The notes below the pieces were generated by a model. That model worked only from the letters and a program-made list of their open reading frames with translations, was not told the origin of the DNA and did not search any database. Source: Pseudomonas hormoni (lineage in GTDB: Bacteria; Pseudomonadota; Gammaproteobacteria; Pseudomonadales; Pseudomonadaceae). Taken from it: a DNA stretch of 64,000 nt. The stretch spans positions 5,831,001 through 5,895,000 of the forward strand of contig NZ_CP075566.1 of NCBI RefSeq assembly GCF_018502625.1, in the 5' to 3' direction. Shown in pieces: positions 9,297 to 18,365 of the stretch (within the stretch, counting starts at the first letter, position 1; each line of letters opens with the position of its first letter). A program made the translations under genes and the position numbers.

Positions 9297-10007
9297 TTAT
9301 TTCGAGGTTTTTCTGCTTTGTGCTTCGGGGCTGTTGAGGTAGTTCGTGATGACCTCGACGCCCCGGTTGAGGTGATGTTCGAGCAGCTTCACCGCGTGCT
9401 CGATGTCGCGGTCTTCCACTGCGCGCAACAGCGCACGGTGATCTTCCTGGGACAGTTTGCCCAGGCCCATGGCTTCCAGATTGAAGCGCAGGAAGCGTTC
9501 CTCTTCGTTCAACCCGTCTTCGACCAGTTTCAAGAGCCGACGATTAGGTGCCTTGCAGTACATCGCCATGTGAAACAGGCGGTTGAGCCGGCCAATTTCG
9601 GTGTAGTCGTGTTCGGTTTCCAGTTCGTCGATGTAGCGGGCGGCCTGTTCAAAGTCCTCATTAGTAAGCAAAGGAATCGACAGGCGCAGGGCTTCGGACT
9701 CCAGCAGGATCCGCAGAGCGTAAGTTTCGACGGCGTCGCCCTGAACCAATGGCGCGACCACCGCACCTTTATGGGCGACCACATTAAGCAGCGCTTGCGC
9801 TTCGAGCTGACGCAAGGCTTCACGGACCGGCATGCGGCTGACCCCGAACAGGTCGGCCAGGTCTTGCTGACGAAGGGCTGTGCCGCAAGGAATACGGCCA
9901 TCGAGAATGGCGGCACGCAGGGTTTCTTCGATGACCGAGCGTGCCACATGAGCGGGAATCGGACCGTTGACCTTGATGCTACTGAGAGGGCTGGGCTTCT
10001 GTGGCAC
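9297..10007 (-). CDS. GntR/FadR-family transcriptional regulator
   Basis: A 236-residue regulator with an N-terminal winged helix: IEETLRAAILDGRIPCGTAL, then LADLFGVSRMPVREALRQLE, the diagnostic GntR helix-turn-helix. A C-terminal all-helical FCD ligand domain follows (HMAMYCKAP, DGLNEEERFLR, EDHRALLRAVEDRDIEHAVKLLEHHL). The His and acidic pattern of FCD domains often binds a metal and a carboxylate. It is transcribed away from lapG and nothing beside it reveals a catabolic target, so the ligand is unknown. The start at 10007 gives a usual family length. Confidence 0.9.
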   Translation of the reverse strand: MPQKPSPLSSIKVNGPIPAHVARSVIEETLRAAILDGRIPCGTALRQQDLADLFGVSRMPVREALRQLEAQALLNVVAHKGAVVAPLVQGDAVETYALRILLESEALRLSIPLLTNEDFEQAARYIDELETEHDYTEIGRLNRLFHMAMYCKAPNRRLLKLVEDGLNEEERFLRFNLEAMGLGKLSQEDHRALLRAVEDRDIEHAVKLLEHHLNRGVEVITNYLNSPEAQSRKTSK

Positions 10008-10125
10008 TACTACTCACCCTGAATGACTGAAAGAATTTGGATCCAAGAGGACACTAGTGACTGCCCGGCAGGTTGTCAAACACGCAGGCTAAACAGCTCA
10101 CACCCCCAAAGTTTAGCCCGCTCCG

Positions 10126-10899
10126 GTGATCTCACCGTGCCATTGTCTTTTAACCGGCTACCCTTCACCATCAATCGATTCCACCTGCCTACCTGGATGC
10201 CACGCATTGGCGGTACGTTTCGCGATCCCCTGGACGTTGCGCTGGCTGTGCTGCGTGTTGCTGCTGGCCGGCGTCATGCCGGGCAGTCTGCATGCCGACT
10301 GGGATTTTTCCCTGATCAGCCGCCGGGCGCAGGCATTGTACGGGCCATTGGGTGCAGGGCAGCAGCGCATTGATGCCTGGCAGCATTTGCTGGCCACGCA
10401 GAAGCAGATCAGCGAGCTGGAGCAGCTCAACGTGGTCAACCTGTTCTTCAATAGACAGATGCGCTACGAAGAGGACATCGACCTGTGGCACGAGGTCGAC
10501 TATTGGGAAACCCCGATCGAAGCCTTGTGGAAGGGCGCCGGTGACTGTGAAGACTACGCCATCGCCAAGTATTTCAGCCTGCGCCACCTCGGCGTTTCCA
10601 GCGACAAGCTACGCATTACCTACGTCAAGGCCGTGAGCCTGAACCGCGCGCACATGGTGCTGACTTACTACGCCGGCCCCGACGCCATGCCGTTGGTGCT
10701 CGACAGCCTGGTCGATGCGATCAAACCCGCCAGCCAACGAACCGATCTGCTGCCGGTCTACGCTTTCAATGCCGAAGGGCTGTGGTTGCCCGGTGCCAAG
10801 GGCAATAAAAAAGTGGGGGACACCAAACGCTTGTCCCGTTGGCAGGATGTGTTGAAGAAAATGCAGGCGGAAGGTTTTCCGGTCGAGACGATTAACTAG
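10126..10899 (+). CDS. lapG: LapG periplasmic adhesin protease (transglutaminase-like)
   Basis: A bacterial transglutaminase-like cysteine protease. The catalytic triad is visible: C141 in GAGDCEDYAIAKYF, H176 in NRAHMVLTYY and D193 in PLVLDSLVDA (numbered from the GTG at 10126). A signal-peptide-like stretch, LRWLCCVLLLAGVMPGSLHA, precedes the mature start DWDFSLISRR. LapG cuts the N-terminal retention module of LapA-type adhesins and releases the cell from surfaces. The start is uncertain: no good ATG lies in frame before the signal sequence, so GTG 10126 is provisional and an internal TTG near 10207 is possible. lapD begins 14 bases downstream. Confidence 0.93.
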   Translation: MISPCHCLLTGYPSPSIDSTCLPGCHALAVRFAIPWTLRWLCCVLLLAGVMPGSLHADWDFSLISRRAQALYGPLGAGQQRIDAWQHLLATQKQISELEQLNVVNLFFNRQMRYEEDIDLWHEVDYWETPIEALWKGAGDCEDYAIAKYFSLRHLGVSSDKLRITYVKAVSLNRAHMVLTYYAGPDAMPLVLDSLVDAIKPASQRTDLLPVYAFNAEGLWLPGAKGNKKVGDTKRLSRWQDVLKKMQAEGFPVETIN

Positions 10900-10913
10900 G
10901 AGCACGCGCTCAG

Positions 10914-12860
10914 ATGTCTTTGTTCAAACAGCTGTTGATCGCAATCTGTCTGTTCCTGGTGGTCGCCTTCACCGGCAGCTTCATGGTCAGCCTCGAAAGC
11001 TCGCGCGCCCAGTACGTCAACCAGTTGCGTTCCCACGCACAGGACGCCGCGACGGCGCTGGCGCTGTCGTTGACGCCGAACATCGACGACCCGGCGATGG
11101 TCGAGTTGCTGGTCAGCTCGATTTTCGACAGCGGTTATTACGCGAGTATCCGCGTCGTCGATCTGTCGAACGACAAGACGCTGGTGGAGCGCAGCGGCAT
11201 TCCGGCGGTGACAAACGTGCCGGACTGGTTCGTTAAACTGATCGGTCTGGAGCCGGCGGGTGGCGATGCGATTGTCAGCCGTGGCTGGGAGCAGGCGGCC
11301 CGGGTCGAAGTGGTCAGCCACCCAATGTTCGCGCTGGCCAAACTTTGGCAGAGCGCCTTGGGCAGCCTCGGCTGGCTGCTGCTCTGCGGCGCGGTGAGTG
11401 CGGCACTGGGCGCGTTGCTGTTGCGCCGGCAATTGAAACCGCTGGAGTACATGGTCCAGCAATCCCACGCCATCGCCCGCCGGGAATTCCTCAGCCTGCC
11501 CGATCTGCCGCGCACACCTGAATTGCGCCGCGTGGTGCAGGCCATGAACCAGATGGTCGAGAAGCTCAAGGCGTTATTTCAGGAACAGGCCGAGCGCAGT
11601 GAAAAATTGCGCGACGAGTCCTATCGGGACACGTTGACCGGGTTGGCCAACCGGCGCTATTTCGAGATGCAATTAAATGCGCGGGTGAGCAATCCGGAAA
11701 AGGCGAGTTCAGGTTATTTGCTGTTGCTGCGGGTCAGGGACCTCGCTGGGTTGAATCAGCGTCTGGGCGGCCAACACACCGATGATTTACTGATCGCGGT
11801 CGGCGAGCAGCTGTCCCGTGAGTGCGCCAAATACCCCGAAACGCTGAACCTCGTCACGCGGATCCGCGGCGGCGAATTCGCCGTGCTGGCGCCGGGGCTG
11901 GTGCGCGCCGAAGCATTGCAACTGGCGCAAAGCCTCGACAGTGCCCTGGCGAGCCTGCATGCAACCGGCGCCACCGATGTGGCCGCCGTGGCGTACATCG
12001 GGCTGGCGCCGTTTATGTATGGCGACTTACCGCAAGCGGTGCTCGGGCTGGCGGATCAGGCGCTGGCGCAGGCCGAAGGCCAGGGCGATTCGAGGTGGGT
12101 CTGCCTGGATCACGCGGCGTCGGCGAACGTTGGCGACGATCATCATGCCTGGCACAGCTTGCTCGATGAGGCGCTGAATCAGCGCCGTTTCGAGCTGTAT
12201 TTCCAGCCGGTGGTGGCGAGCCAGGACGCGACGCTGGTGCTGCATTACAAAGTACTTTCGCGCCTGATTGACGAGCAGGGCCAGGCGATTCCTGCCGGCC
12301 GGTTCCTGCCGTGGCTCGAGCGTTTCGGCTGGGCTGCGCGGCTGGATCGCCTGATGCTGGAGAAGGTGCTTGAGCAAATGGCCGACCATCAAGCGTCGCT
12401 GGCGCTGAACCTGTCATCGGCGACGCTGATCAATCCGCAGGCGCTGGGCAAAATCCTGGATATTTTGCGCGCGCATTCCAGCTTCGGCCCGCGGCTGATC
12501 CTGGAAATCGGCGAGGAGCAACTGCGGGAGCAAGCGAAGCTGGAAGACCTGACGCGACGCCTGCGAGAAATCGGCTTCTCGTTGAGTCTGCAACATTTTG
12601 GTGGACGCTTCAGCATGATCGGCAACCTGGCGCGGCTCGGGTTGGCGTATCTGAAGATCGACGGTGTTTACATCCGCGCGATTGATCAGGAGAGCGACAA
12701 GCGTTTGTTTATCGAGGCGATTCAGCGGGCGGCGCACAGCATTGATCTGCCGCTGATTGCCGAGCGGGTCGAGACCGAAGGGGAGTTGTCGGTGATTCGT
12801 GAGCTGGGGGTTTATGGCGTGCAGGGGCAGTTGTTTGGGGAGCCGAAGCCTTGGGAATAA
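10914..12860 (+). CDS. lapD: LapD c-di-GMP receptor controlling LapG
   Basis: A 648-residue inner-membrane c-di-GMP receptor. TM1 is at about 5-24, a periplasmic LapD/MoxYN domain at 25-150, TM2 at 152-172, then HAMP and S-helix to about 230, a degenerate GGDEF domain and a degenerate EAL domain. The active-site motifs are altered as in true LapD: RGGEF at 318-322 instead of GGDEF and KVL at 446-448 instead of EAL, so it binds rather than makes or cleaves c-di-GMP. When c-di-GMP is high, LapD holds LapG and spares the adhesin. The operon partner is the preceding lapG. Confidence 0.95.
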   Translation: MSLFKQLLIAICLFLVVAFTGSFMVSLESSRAQYVNQLRSHAQDAATALALSLTPNIDDPAMVELLVSSIFDSGYYASIRVVDLSNDKTLVERSGIPAVTNVPDWFVKLIGLEPAGGDAIVSRGWEQAARVEVVSHPMFALAKLWQSALGSLGWLLLCGAVSAALGALLLRRQLKPLEYMVQQSHAIARREFLSLPDLPRTPELRRVVQAMNQMVEKLKALFQEQAERSEKLRDESYRDTLTGLANRRYFEMQLNARVSNPEKASSGYLLLLRVRDLAGLNQRLGGQHTDDLLIAVGEQLSRECAKYPETLNLVTRIRGGEFAVLAPGLVRAEALQLAQSLDSALASLHATGATDVAAVAYIGLAPFMYGDLPQAVLGLADQALAQAEGQGDSRWVCLDHAASANVGDDHHAWHSLLDEALNQRRFELYFQPVVASQDATLVLHYKVLSRLIDEQGQAIPAGRFLPWLERFGWAARLDRLMLEKVLEQMADHQASLALNLSSATLINPQALGKILDILRAHSSFGPRLILEIGEEQLREQAKLEDLTRRLREIGFSLSLQHFGGRFSMIGNLARLGLAYLKIDGVYIRAIDQESDKRLFIEAIQRAAHSIDLPLIAERVETEGELSVIRELGVYGVQGQLFGEPKPWE

Positions 12861-12889
12861 GGCTCTGAAGTTGCTTTGTCTGTGAGGCC

Positions 12890-12985
12890 GCCATCGCGGG
12901 CAAGCCCGCTCCCACAAGGAACGGGGTAGATCACGCACTTGTGACCGACCACAAAACCTGTGGGAGCGGGCTTGCCCGCGATGGC
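12890..12985. repeat. REP inverted pair
   Basis: Arms at 12890-12918 and 12957-12985 are inverted REP copies with the core GGGAGCGGGCTTGCCCGCG, between the convergent ends of lapD and the next gene. The right arm (12958-12983) is identical to the target that the IS110 element occupies at 17.4 kb. Confidence 0.9.
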
Positions 12986-13014
12986 GTCGGAACAGACGAC
13001 AGAGAAATTGAGGG

Positions 13015-13380
13015 CTAGATCAACCCCGATTCATCCTCATCCACCAGATTACTCAACCCACCCAACTCCTCCCGGGCCTGGGACCGGCCCATGAGTTTGT
13101 CCTGTGCAGCGGCCGGCAGGTCGGTAATGCGCATCACGCCCTTATCCGTCAGCACCTGAATCAGGTCGTCCAGTACCCGGATCATGTCCAGGTCGCTCTG
13201 CTTCAACTGCTTGAGCTGATTGGTTTGTTGCAGTTGCTTGTGGTTGATGGCCATGACTTTGCTGGCGAACCAGGCCTGAAGGTCCGGGTGATCGGTGGGC
13301 AGGCTTTCGGTGGACTCGGCATAGGCCTCGGCTTCCACGCGCGTCAGTTGGCCTTCTGCATTGCGTTGCACGTAGAACAT
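13015..13380 (-). CDS. Conserved hypothetical protein (not a tryptophan synthase)
   Basis: A 121-residue protein, MFYVQRNAEGQLTRVE at the N-terminus, an amphipathic helical middle rich in Gln, Leu and Lys (QLQQTNQLKQLKQSDLDMIRVL), and a conserved end LGGLSNLVDEDESGLI. It has no signal peptide or membrane segment. Pseudomonads carry close relatives, sometimes labelled tryptophan synthase subunit beta like; nothing of TrpB (PLP Lys, 390-residue length) is present, so that label should not be used. It lies convergent to lapD across a REP pair. The function is unknown. Confidence 0.8.
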   Translation of the reverse strand: MFYVQRNAEGQLTRVEAEAYAESTESLPTDHPDLQAWFASKVMAINHKQLQQTNQLKQLKQSDLDMIRVLDDLIQVLTDKGVMRITDLPAAAQDKLMGRSQAREELGGLSNLVDEDESGLI

Positions 13381-13610
13381 TGAGCGTCCCTCAAGCGTTG
13401 AGCAGCGTCATCCTGTCAGCAGCATAGGCGAAATAAGCCATATGGTTATTCGCTAACGGTATTTAAATTCACGTTCTTATATCTATAAAGTCAACCTCCT
13501 GCGTACCTGCCGACCAATCGGCGCGCCGCACGACACGAACCAACACGGGACCTCCGTGAGTTTCTGATCGACGCGCGCGCCCTTGAGCGTGCCGTGCGTG
13601 GGAGTGATTT

Positions 13611-14498
13611 ATGTCTGTCGTCTCTGCAACTCAAAGCATCGCGCCGCAAATTTTCGAAATTCGCCCGTTCAGCGGCGCCGTCGGTGCCGAAGTCATCGGC
13701 CTCGACCTGTCTCGCCCGGTCAATGACCAGGACTTCGCCCGCATCCATCGCGCGCACCTTGATCACCATGTCGTGGTGTTCCGCGACCAGCGGATTACCC
13801 CCGAACAACAAATCGACTTCAGCCGTCGCTTCGGCGTGTTGCAGATCCATGTGCTCAAGCAGTTCCTGCTGACCGGGCACCCGGAAATCCTCATCGTTTC
13901 CAATATTATCGAAAACGGCCAATCCATCGGCCTCGGTGACGCCGGCAAGTTCTGGCACTCCGACCTGTCCTATAAAGAATTGCCAAGCCTGGGCTCGATG
14001 CTGCACGCCCAGGAATTGCCATCCGAAGGTGGCGACACCTTGTTCGCCGACATGCACAAAGCCTGGGAAAACCTGCCCGAAGCGTTGCGCAAAGCCGTCG
14101 ATGGCCGCTTTGCCGCGCACTCCTACACCGCGCGCTACAGCGAGACCAAATTCGAAGGCAACTGGCGTCCGACGCTGACGCCGGAGCAACTGGCTCAGGT
14201 TGCCGAAGTCGTCCACCCGATCGTGCGCACGCATCCGGAAAACGGTCGCAAGGCGTTGTTCGTCAGCGAGGGTTTCACCACCCGCATCGTTGGTTTGCCA
14301 GACGATGAGAGCAAGCAACTGCTGGATGAGCTCTACGCCCACAGCGTGCTGCCGCACAACATCTACCGCCATCAATGGCAGCCCCACGACCTGGTGTTCT
14401 GGGACAACCGCTCGCTGATTCACCTCGCCGCCGGATGCCCCAGCCATCTGCGCCGCAAGTTGTATCGCACCACCATTCAGGGCGACGCGCCTTTCTGA
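13611..14498 (+). CDS. TauD/TfdA-family Fe(II)/2-oxoglutarate dioxygenase
   Basis: A 295-residue dioxygenase of the taurine/alkylsulfonate family. The iron triad is seen as H116-x-D118 in FWHSDLSY and H271 in LIHLAAGC; R286 in LYRTTIQG is the 2-oxoglutarate-binding arginine. Such enzymes hydroxylate the carbon next to the sulfonate (or an aryl ether in TfdA), releasing sulfite. The gene leads an operon with a TauABC-like importer, which supports sulfur scavenging from an organosulfur compound; taurine itself is not proven. The start follows a GGAG site. The AT-rich stretch 13440-13490 upstream is a plausible promoter for sulfur-starvation control. Confidence 0.9.
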   Translation: MSVVSATQSIAPQIFEIRPFSGAVGAEVIGLDLSRPVNDQDFARIHRAHLDHHVVVFRDQRITPEQQIDFSRRFGVLQIHVLKQFLLTGHPEILIVSNIIENGQSIGLGDAGKFWHSDLSYKELPSLGSMLHAQELPSEGGDTLFADMHKAWENLPEALRKAVDGRFAAHSYTARYSETKFEGNWRPTLTPEQLAQVAEVVHPIVRTHPENGRKALFVSEGFTTRIVGLPDDESKQLLDELYAHSVLPHNIYRHQWQPHDLVFWDNRSLIHLAAGCPSHLRRKLYRTTIQGDAPF

Positions 14499-14515
14499 TT
14501 TGTCGGAGAATTTTC

Positions 14516-15541
14516 ATGTCCAGACGTCTTCCATTTGCACCGTTGGCTGCGGCCATCGGCCTGGGTTTCAGCCTCATCGCCGGTAGCCTGGTGGCGCCGA
14601 CCGTGGCCCACGCTGAAGGTGAAATCCGCATCGCCGAGCAGTTCGGCATCGTTTATCTGTTGCTCAACGTGGTGCGCGACCAGAACCTGATCGAAAAGTA
14701 CGGCAAGCAGGAAGGCATCGACATCAAGGTCGACTGGACTCAGCTGTCCGGCGGCGCGGCGGTTAACGATGCGCTGCTCTCCGGTTCGATTGATATCGCC
14801 GGTGCGGGCGTCGGTCCGCTGCTGACCATCTGGGACCGCACCCACGGCAAGCAGAACGTCAAGGCCGTGGCGTCCCTCGGCAACTTTCCGTACTACCTGG
14901 TGAGCAACAATCCCAAGGTCAAAACCATCGCCGACTTCACCGAGCAGGACCGCATCGCGGTGCCGGCGGTGGGCGTGTCGGTACAGTCGCGCTTCCTGCA
15001 ATACGCAGCCGCCAAGCAGTGGGGCGACAAGGAATTCAATCGCCTCGACAAGTACACCATCGCCGTTCCGCATCCCGACGCCACGGCGGCGTTGATTGCC
15101 GGCGGCACTGAGCTGACCGGGCACTTTTCCAACCCGCCGTTCCAGGATCAGGCGCTGGCCAACCCAAACGTGCATGTGGTGCTGAACACCTATGATCTGC
15201 TCGGCCCGAACTCGCCGACGGTGTTGTTCGCCACGGAGAAATTCCGTAACGAGAACCCGAAAACCTACAAGGCGTTCGTCGAGGCGCTGACCGAAGCGGC
15301 GCAATTTGCCCAGAACGATAAAGGCGCCGCCGCCGATACCTACATCCGCGTGACCAAGGCGAAAATCGATCGTGCTGCGCTGCTGAAAATCATCGACAAC
15401 CCGCAGTTCGAATTCAGCGTCACGCCGAAAAATACCTACCCGCTCGCCGAATTCCTCTACCGCGTCGGCGCGATCAAAAACAAACCGGATTCGTGGAAGG
15501 ATTACTTCTTCCAGGACGCCAAACCACTGCAAGGGAGCTGA
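14516..15541 (+). CDS. ABC transporter substrate-binding protein (TauA/SsuA type)
   Basis: A 341-residue periplasmic binding protein of the NMT1/TauA class with signal peptide (PFAPLAAAIGLGFSLIAGSL...AHAEG). The mature part shows the family pattern: IAEQFGIVYLLLNVVRDQNL, LLSGSIDIAGAGVGPLL and VGVSVQSRFLQYAA. It should deliver a sulfonate or similar anion to the permease. The ATG at 14516 has a GGAGA site 18 bases after the dioxygenase stop; longer frames would overlap that gene and lack a signal peptide. Confidence 0.9.
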   Translation: MSRRLPFAPLAAAIGLGFSLIAGSLVAPTVAHAEGEIRIAEQFGIVYLLLNVVRDQNLIEKYGKQEGIDIKVDWTQLSGGAAVNDALLSGSIDIAGAGVGPLLTIWDRTHGKQNVKAVASLGNFPYYLVSNNPKVKTIADFTEQDRIAVPAVGVSVQSRFLQYAAAKQWGDKEFNRLDKYTIAVPHPDATAALIAGGTELTGHFSNPPFQDQALANPNVHVVLNTYDLLGPNSPTVLFATEKFRNENPKTYKAFVEALTEAAQFAQNDKGAAADTYIRVTKAKIDRAALLKIIDNPQFEFSVTPKNTYPLAEFLYRVGAIKNKPDSWKDYFFQDAKPLQGS

Positions 15542-15546
15542 TCGAC

Positions 15547-16407
15547 ATGAACGCCCCTTTGCAAGGCCACACGGTCAGCAAACCGAACGCCACAGCCCAG
15601 GCGCTGCTGTCGGTCGATAATGTCAGCCTCGAATACCGCACGCCGCAACGTGTGGTTCGGGCGACCCACCAAGTCAGTTTTGAAATCGATCCGGCGGACC
15701 GCTTCGTGCTGCTCGGGCCGTCCGGTTGCGGCAAGTCCACCTTGCTCAAGGCGGTTGCCGGGTTCATTCAGCCCGTTGAAGGCGAGATTCGTCTGCAAGG
15801 GCAAACGGTCCACGCGCCAGGGCCGGACCGGATCGTGGTGTTTCAGGAATTCGATCAACTGCCGCCGTGGAAAACCGTCAAACAGAACGTGATGTTTCCA
15901 CTGCTTGCATCGAAAACCCTCAAGCGCAAAGAGGCCGAAGAGCGGGCGCTGCACTATCTGGACAAGGTCGGTCTGGCAGCGTTTGCCGATGCGTATCCGC
16001 ACACCTTGTCGGGCGGCATGAAGGCTCGCGTTGCCATCGCACGGGCATTGGCGATGCAGCCGAAAATCCTCCTGATGGACGAACCCTTCGCTGCCCTCGA
16101 CGCCCTCACGCGCCGCAAGATGCAGGAAGAATTGCTGCTGCTCTGGGAGGAGGTGCGTTTCACGCTGCTGTTCGTCACGCACTCCATCGAAGAAGCGCTG
16201 GTGGTGGGCAATCGCATTCTGCTGCTGTCGCCGCATCCCGGCCGGGTACGGGCGGAAGTCCACAGCCATCAATACGATTTGCACAGCCTCGGCGGCGTGG
16301 CGTTTCAGGAGTCGGCGCGACGGATTCATCGGTTGTTGTTCGATGAAGGCCAGTCGCCGGAAATCGCGCGCGAGCTGGATTTTTCCGACATTCGCATCGC
16401 TTACTGA
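15547..16407 (+). CDS. ABC transporter ATP-binding protein (TauB/SsuB type)
   Basis: A 286-residue nucleotide-binding subunit. Walker A is G57PSGCGKST, the Q-loop sits in VVFQEFDQLPPW, the signature is LSGGMKARVAIARALA, Walker B is ILLMDEPFAALD and the switch His is in LLFVTHSIEEAL. These are close to TauB/SsuB/NitD-type ATPases. The gene starts six bases after the binding-protein stop and is followed by the permease after 20 bases. It powers import of the substrate handled by the TauD-like enzyme. Confidence 0.92.
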   Translation: MNAPLQGHTVSKPNATAQALLSVDNVSLEYRTPQRVVRATHQVSFEIDPADRFVLLGPSGCGKSTLLKAVAGFIQPVEGEIRLQGQTVHAPGPDRIVVFQEFDQLPPWKTVKQNVMFPLLASKTLKRKEAEERALHYLDKVGLAAFADAYPHTLSGGMKARVAIARALAMQPKILLMDEPFAALDALTRRKMQEELLLLWEEVRFTLLFVTHSIEEALVVGNRILLLSPHPGRVRAEVHSHQYDLHSLGGVAFQESARRIHRLLFDEGQSPEIARELDFSDIRIAY

Positions 16408-16427
16408 GCCATTGAGAGGAGTGCCCG

Positions 16428-17294
16428 ATGAGCCAGTTATCATCTGCGCGTGAAGAATTTGAAACCGTTTTGCAGCCGCTGACCAGCGTACCGCTGGAGC
16501 GTGAGTTGCCCCTTGGTCAACGCCTGTGGCAACAGGGCTGGATTCGCAAAAGCCTGATCCTGATTTTGCTCGCGGTGCTGTGGGAAGTGGTTGCGCGCAT
16601 TCAGAACAACGACTTGTTGCTGCCGAGTTTTTTGCAAACCGCCAGCGCGCTGTATGACGGCCTGCTCAGCGGCGAATTGCTGGGCAAAGTGTGGATTTCC
16701 CTGGTGGTGTTGCTCAAGGGTTACCTGATCGGCATCGTCCTGGCGTTTGCCCTGACCACGCTGGCGGTGTCGACGCAGTTCGGTCGCGATCTGCTGAGCA
16801 CACTGACGTCGATGTTCAACCCGCTGCCGGCGATTGCGCTGTTGCCGCTGGCGCTGTTGTGGTTCGGGTTGGGGCAGAACAGCCTGATTTTCGTGCTGGT
16901 GCATTCGGTGCTTTGGGCGTTGGCCTTGAATACCTATGCGGGTTTTTTGGGCGTCTCGGAAACGTTGCGCATGGCCGGGCGCAATTACGGTTTGAAGGGC
17001 ATGCGTTTCGTGTTGTTCATCCTGATCCCGGCAGCGCTGCCGTCGATTCTTGCCGGTCTGAAAATCGGCTGGGCCTTTGCCTGGCGCACGCTGATTGCCG
17101 CTGAGTTGGTGTTTGGCGCGACCAGTGGCAAGGGTGGTTTGGGTTGGTACATCTTTCAGAATCGTAATGAGCTGTACACCGACAAGGTGTTTGCCGGGTT
17201 GGCGGTGGTGATTTTGATTGGGTTGCTGGTGGAGAATCTGGTGTTTGATTCGCTGGAGCGGGTGACGGTGAAGCGGTGGGGGATGCAGCGGTAG
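16428..17294 (+). CDS. ABC transporter permease (TauC/SsuC type)
   Basis: A 288-residue inner-membrane permease of the BPD_transp_1 family with about six membrane segments after a cytoplasmic N-terminus of about 45 residues. The EAA-like loop with the coupling helix is around GVSETLRMAGRNYGLKGMRF, followed by VLFILIPAALPSILAGLKIG. It completes the importer with the two preceding genes. The 3' end runs to a REP copy, one arm of which is split by the IS110 element. Confidence 0.9.
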   Translation: MSQLSSAREEFETVLQPLTSVPLERELPLGQRLWQQGWIRKSLILILLAVLWEVVARIQNNDLLLPSFLQTASALYDGLLSGELLGKVWISLVVLLKGYLIGIVLAFALTTLAVSTQFGRDLLSTLTSMFNPLPAIALLPLALLWFGLGQNSLIFVLVHSVLWALALNTYAGFLGVSETLRMAGRNYGLKGMRFVLFILIPAALPSILAGLKIGWAFAWRTLIAAELVFGATSGKGGLGWYIFQNRNELYTDKVFAGLAVVILIGLLVENLVFDSLERVTVKRWGMQR

Positions 17295-17317
17295 ACCTGT
17301 TTTGTCTGGTCTGGCCT

Positions 17318-17394
17318 CATCGCGGGCAAGCCCGCTCCCACAGGTTTTTTTGCCGTTTAGAAAATCTGCATCCACTGAAGATTCTTGTGGGAGC
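17318..17394. repeat. REP pair interrupted by the IS110 element
   Basis: The first REP arm is intact at 17318-17344. The second, inverted arm begins TGTGGGAGC at 17386-17394 and continues with GGGCTTGCCCGCGATGG at 18549-18565, on the other side of the IS. Joining the halves restores a sequence identical to the REP at 12958-12983. Confidence 0.92.
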
Positions 17395-17417
17395 AACTGT
17401 CTTCACCCTGCCATTCG

Positions 17418-18335
17418 TCATCGCCATTCGGTGCCGTCTCTCAGCATGGCATTCAGTCTGATCAGTAATATTCGCATGCAGGCGATGAGCGCGACTTTCG
17501 CGCTCTTGCCTCGCGCCCGAAGAGCGTCATAGCGTGCTTTAAAGTCAGCTTGATAGCGGATCACCACCCAGCAGGACATGTAAAGCGCACGCCTCACACG
17601 GGCTCTTCCTCCATAGATTTGGCGTTTCCCGCTGTGATTGCCGCTGTCATCGTTGCAGGGTGCAATTCCTGCCAGTGCGGCGATCTCACGACGGTCAAGC
17701 TTGCCCAATTCGGGCAGGTAAACCAGCAAACTGGCAGTGGCGACCGTGCCGATACCTTTAACAGAGATGAGCCGCTCGGTTTTTTCTGCGTCCAGGTCGT
17801 GCATGCTCTGGTGGATGGTTTTATCGAGCTGCTTGATCTGAACTTGCAGATAATGAATATGGCCTTTGATTGCCGCCACAACAGCGGGTAGCTGAGCCTG
17901 CTGAAGCCGGCGCTTATTGTCGTCCCGTTGCTGTACGAAGTGCTCGCGTTGCTGAACCAGCTCGCGCAACGCTTCACGCTCAGGCGAAATGACCTTGTCG
18001 CCGTCCATCTTCAAGACCTCGGCGAAATCGGCCAACACAGCTGCATCGATCAGATCGGTCTTGGCATTTTTGCCCATCGCCACGGCGAAAGCCCTGGCCC
18101 GGCGAGGATTGATCCTGAGGACATTGAAGTTGGCACCTAGCAATGCGGCCATGACCTTGCGTTCGTAGCCTCCCGTGGCCTCCAGCAGAACTCGGCCAAC
18201 CTCGTACTGGCTCAAGCGCTGAAGAAGCTCAACACAGCCTTCTGAGGTGTTTGAAAGCTCAAAACCTTCACCGTCTGGTTGAACCCAAACAACGAGGTTT
18301 GATTTGGAGATATCGATGCCGACCCAGGAAATCAT
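17418..18335 (-). CDS. IS110-family DEDD transposase
   Basis: A 305-residue IS110 recombinase. The N-terminal RuvC-like DEDD domain shows WVGIDISKSNLVVWV (first Asp), LLEATGGYE (Glu) and KTDLIDAAVLADFAE (last Asp). A coiled middle (about 120-190) links to the C-terminal Transposase_20 domain with SVKGIGTVATASLLVYLPE, LAGIAPCNDDSGNHSGKRQI and GGRARVRRALYMSC, where the catalytic serine is expected. The frame is intact and the length is near the family norm, so the element may be active. The enzyme is known to be guided by a structured RNA from the IS non-coding end, here the strip upstream of the start codon. Confidence 0.95.
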   Translation of the reverse strand: MISWVGIDISKSNLVVWVQPDGEGFELSNTSEGCVELLQRLSQYEVGRVLLEATGGYERKVMAALLGANFNVLRINPRRARAFAVAMGKNAKTDLIDAAVLADFAEVLKMDGDKVISPEREALRELVQQREHFVQQRDDNKRRLQQAQLPAVVAAIKGHIHYLQVQIKQLDKTIHQSMHDLDAEKTERLISVKGIGTVATASLLVYLPELGKLDRREIAALAGIAPCNDDSGNHSGKRQIYGGRARVRRALYMSCWVVIRYQADFKARYDALRARGKSAKVALIACMRILLIRLNAMLRDGTEWR

Positions 18336-18365
18336 GGCAAAACCCTCTTACACTCAGGAGTGAGA

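Noticed and set aside
13015..13380. Tryptophan synthase beta subunit
   Set aside because: At 121 residues with no PLP site or TrpB motif the protein cannot be TrpB; the label seems to be a propagated error.
14477..15532. 351-codon antisense frame over the substrate-binding-protein gene
   Set aside because: A typical high-GC shadow; the plus-strand product has signal peptide and family motifs.
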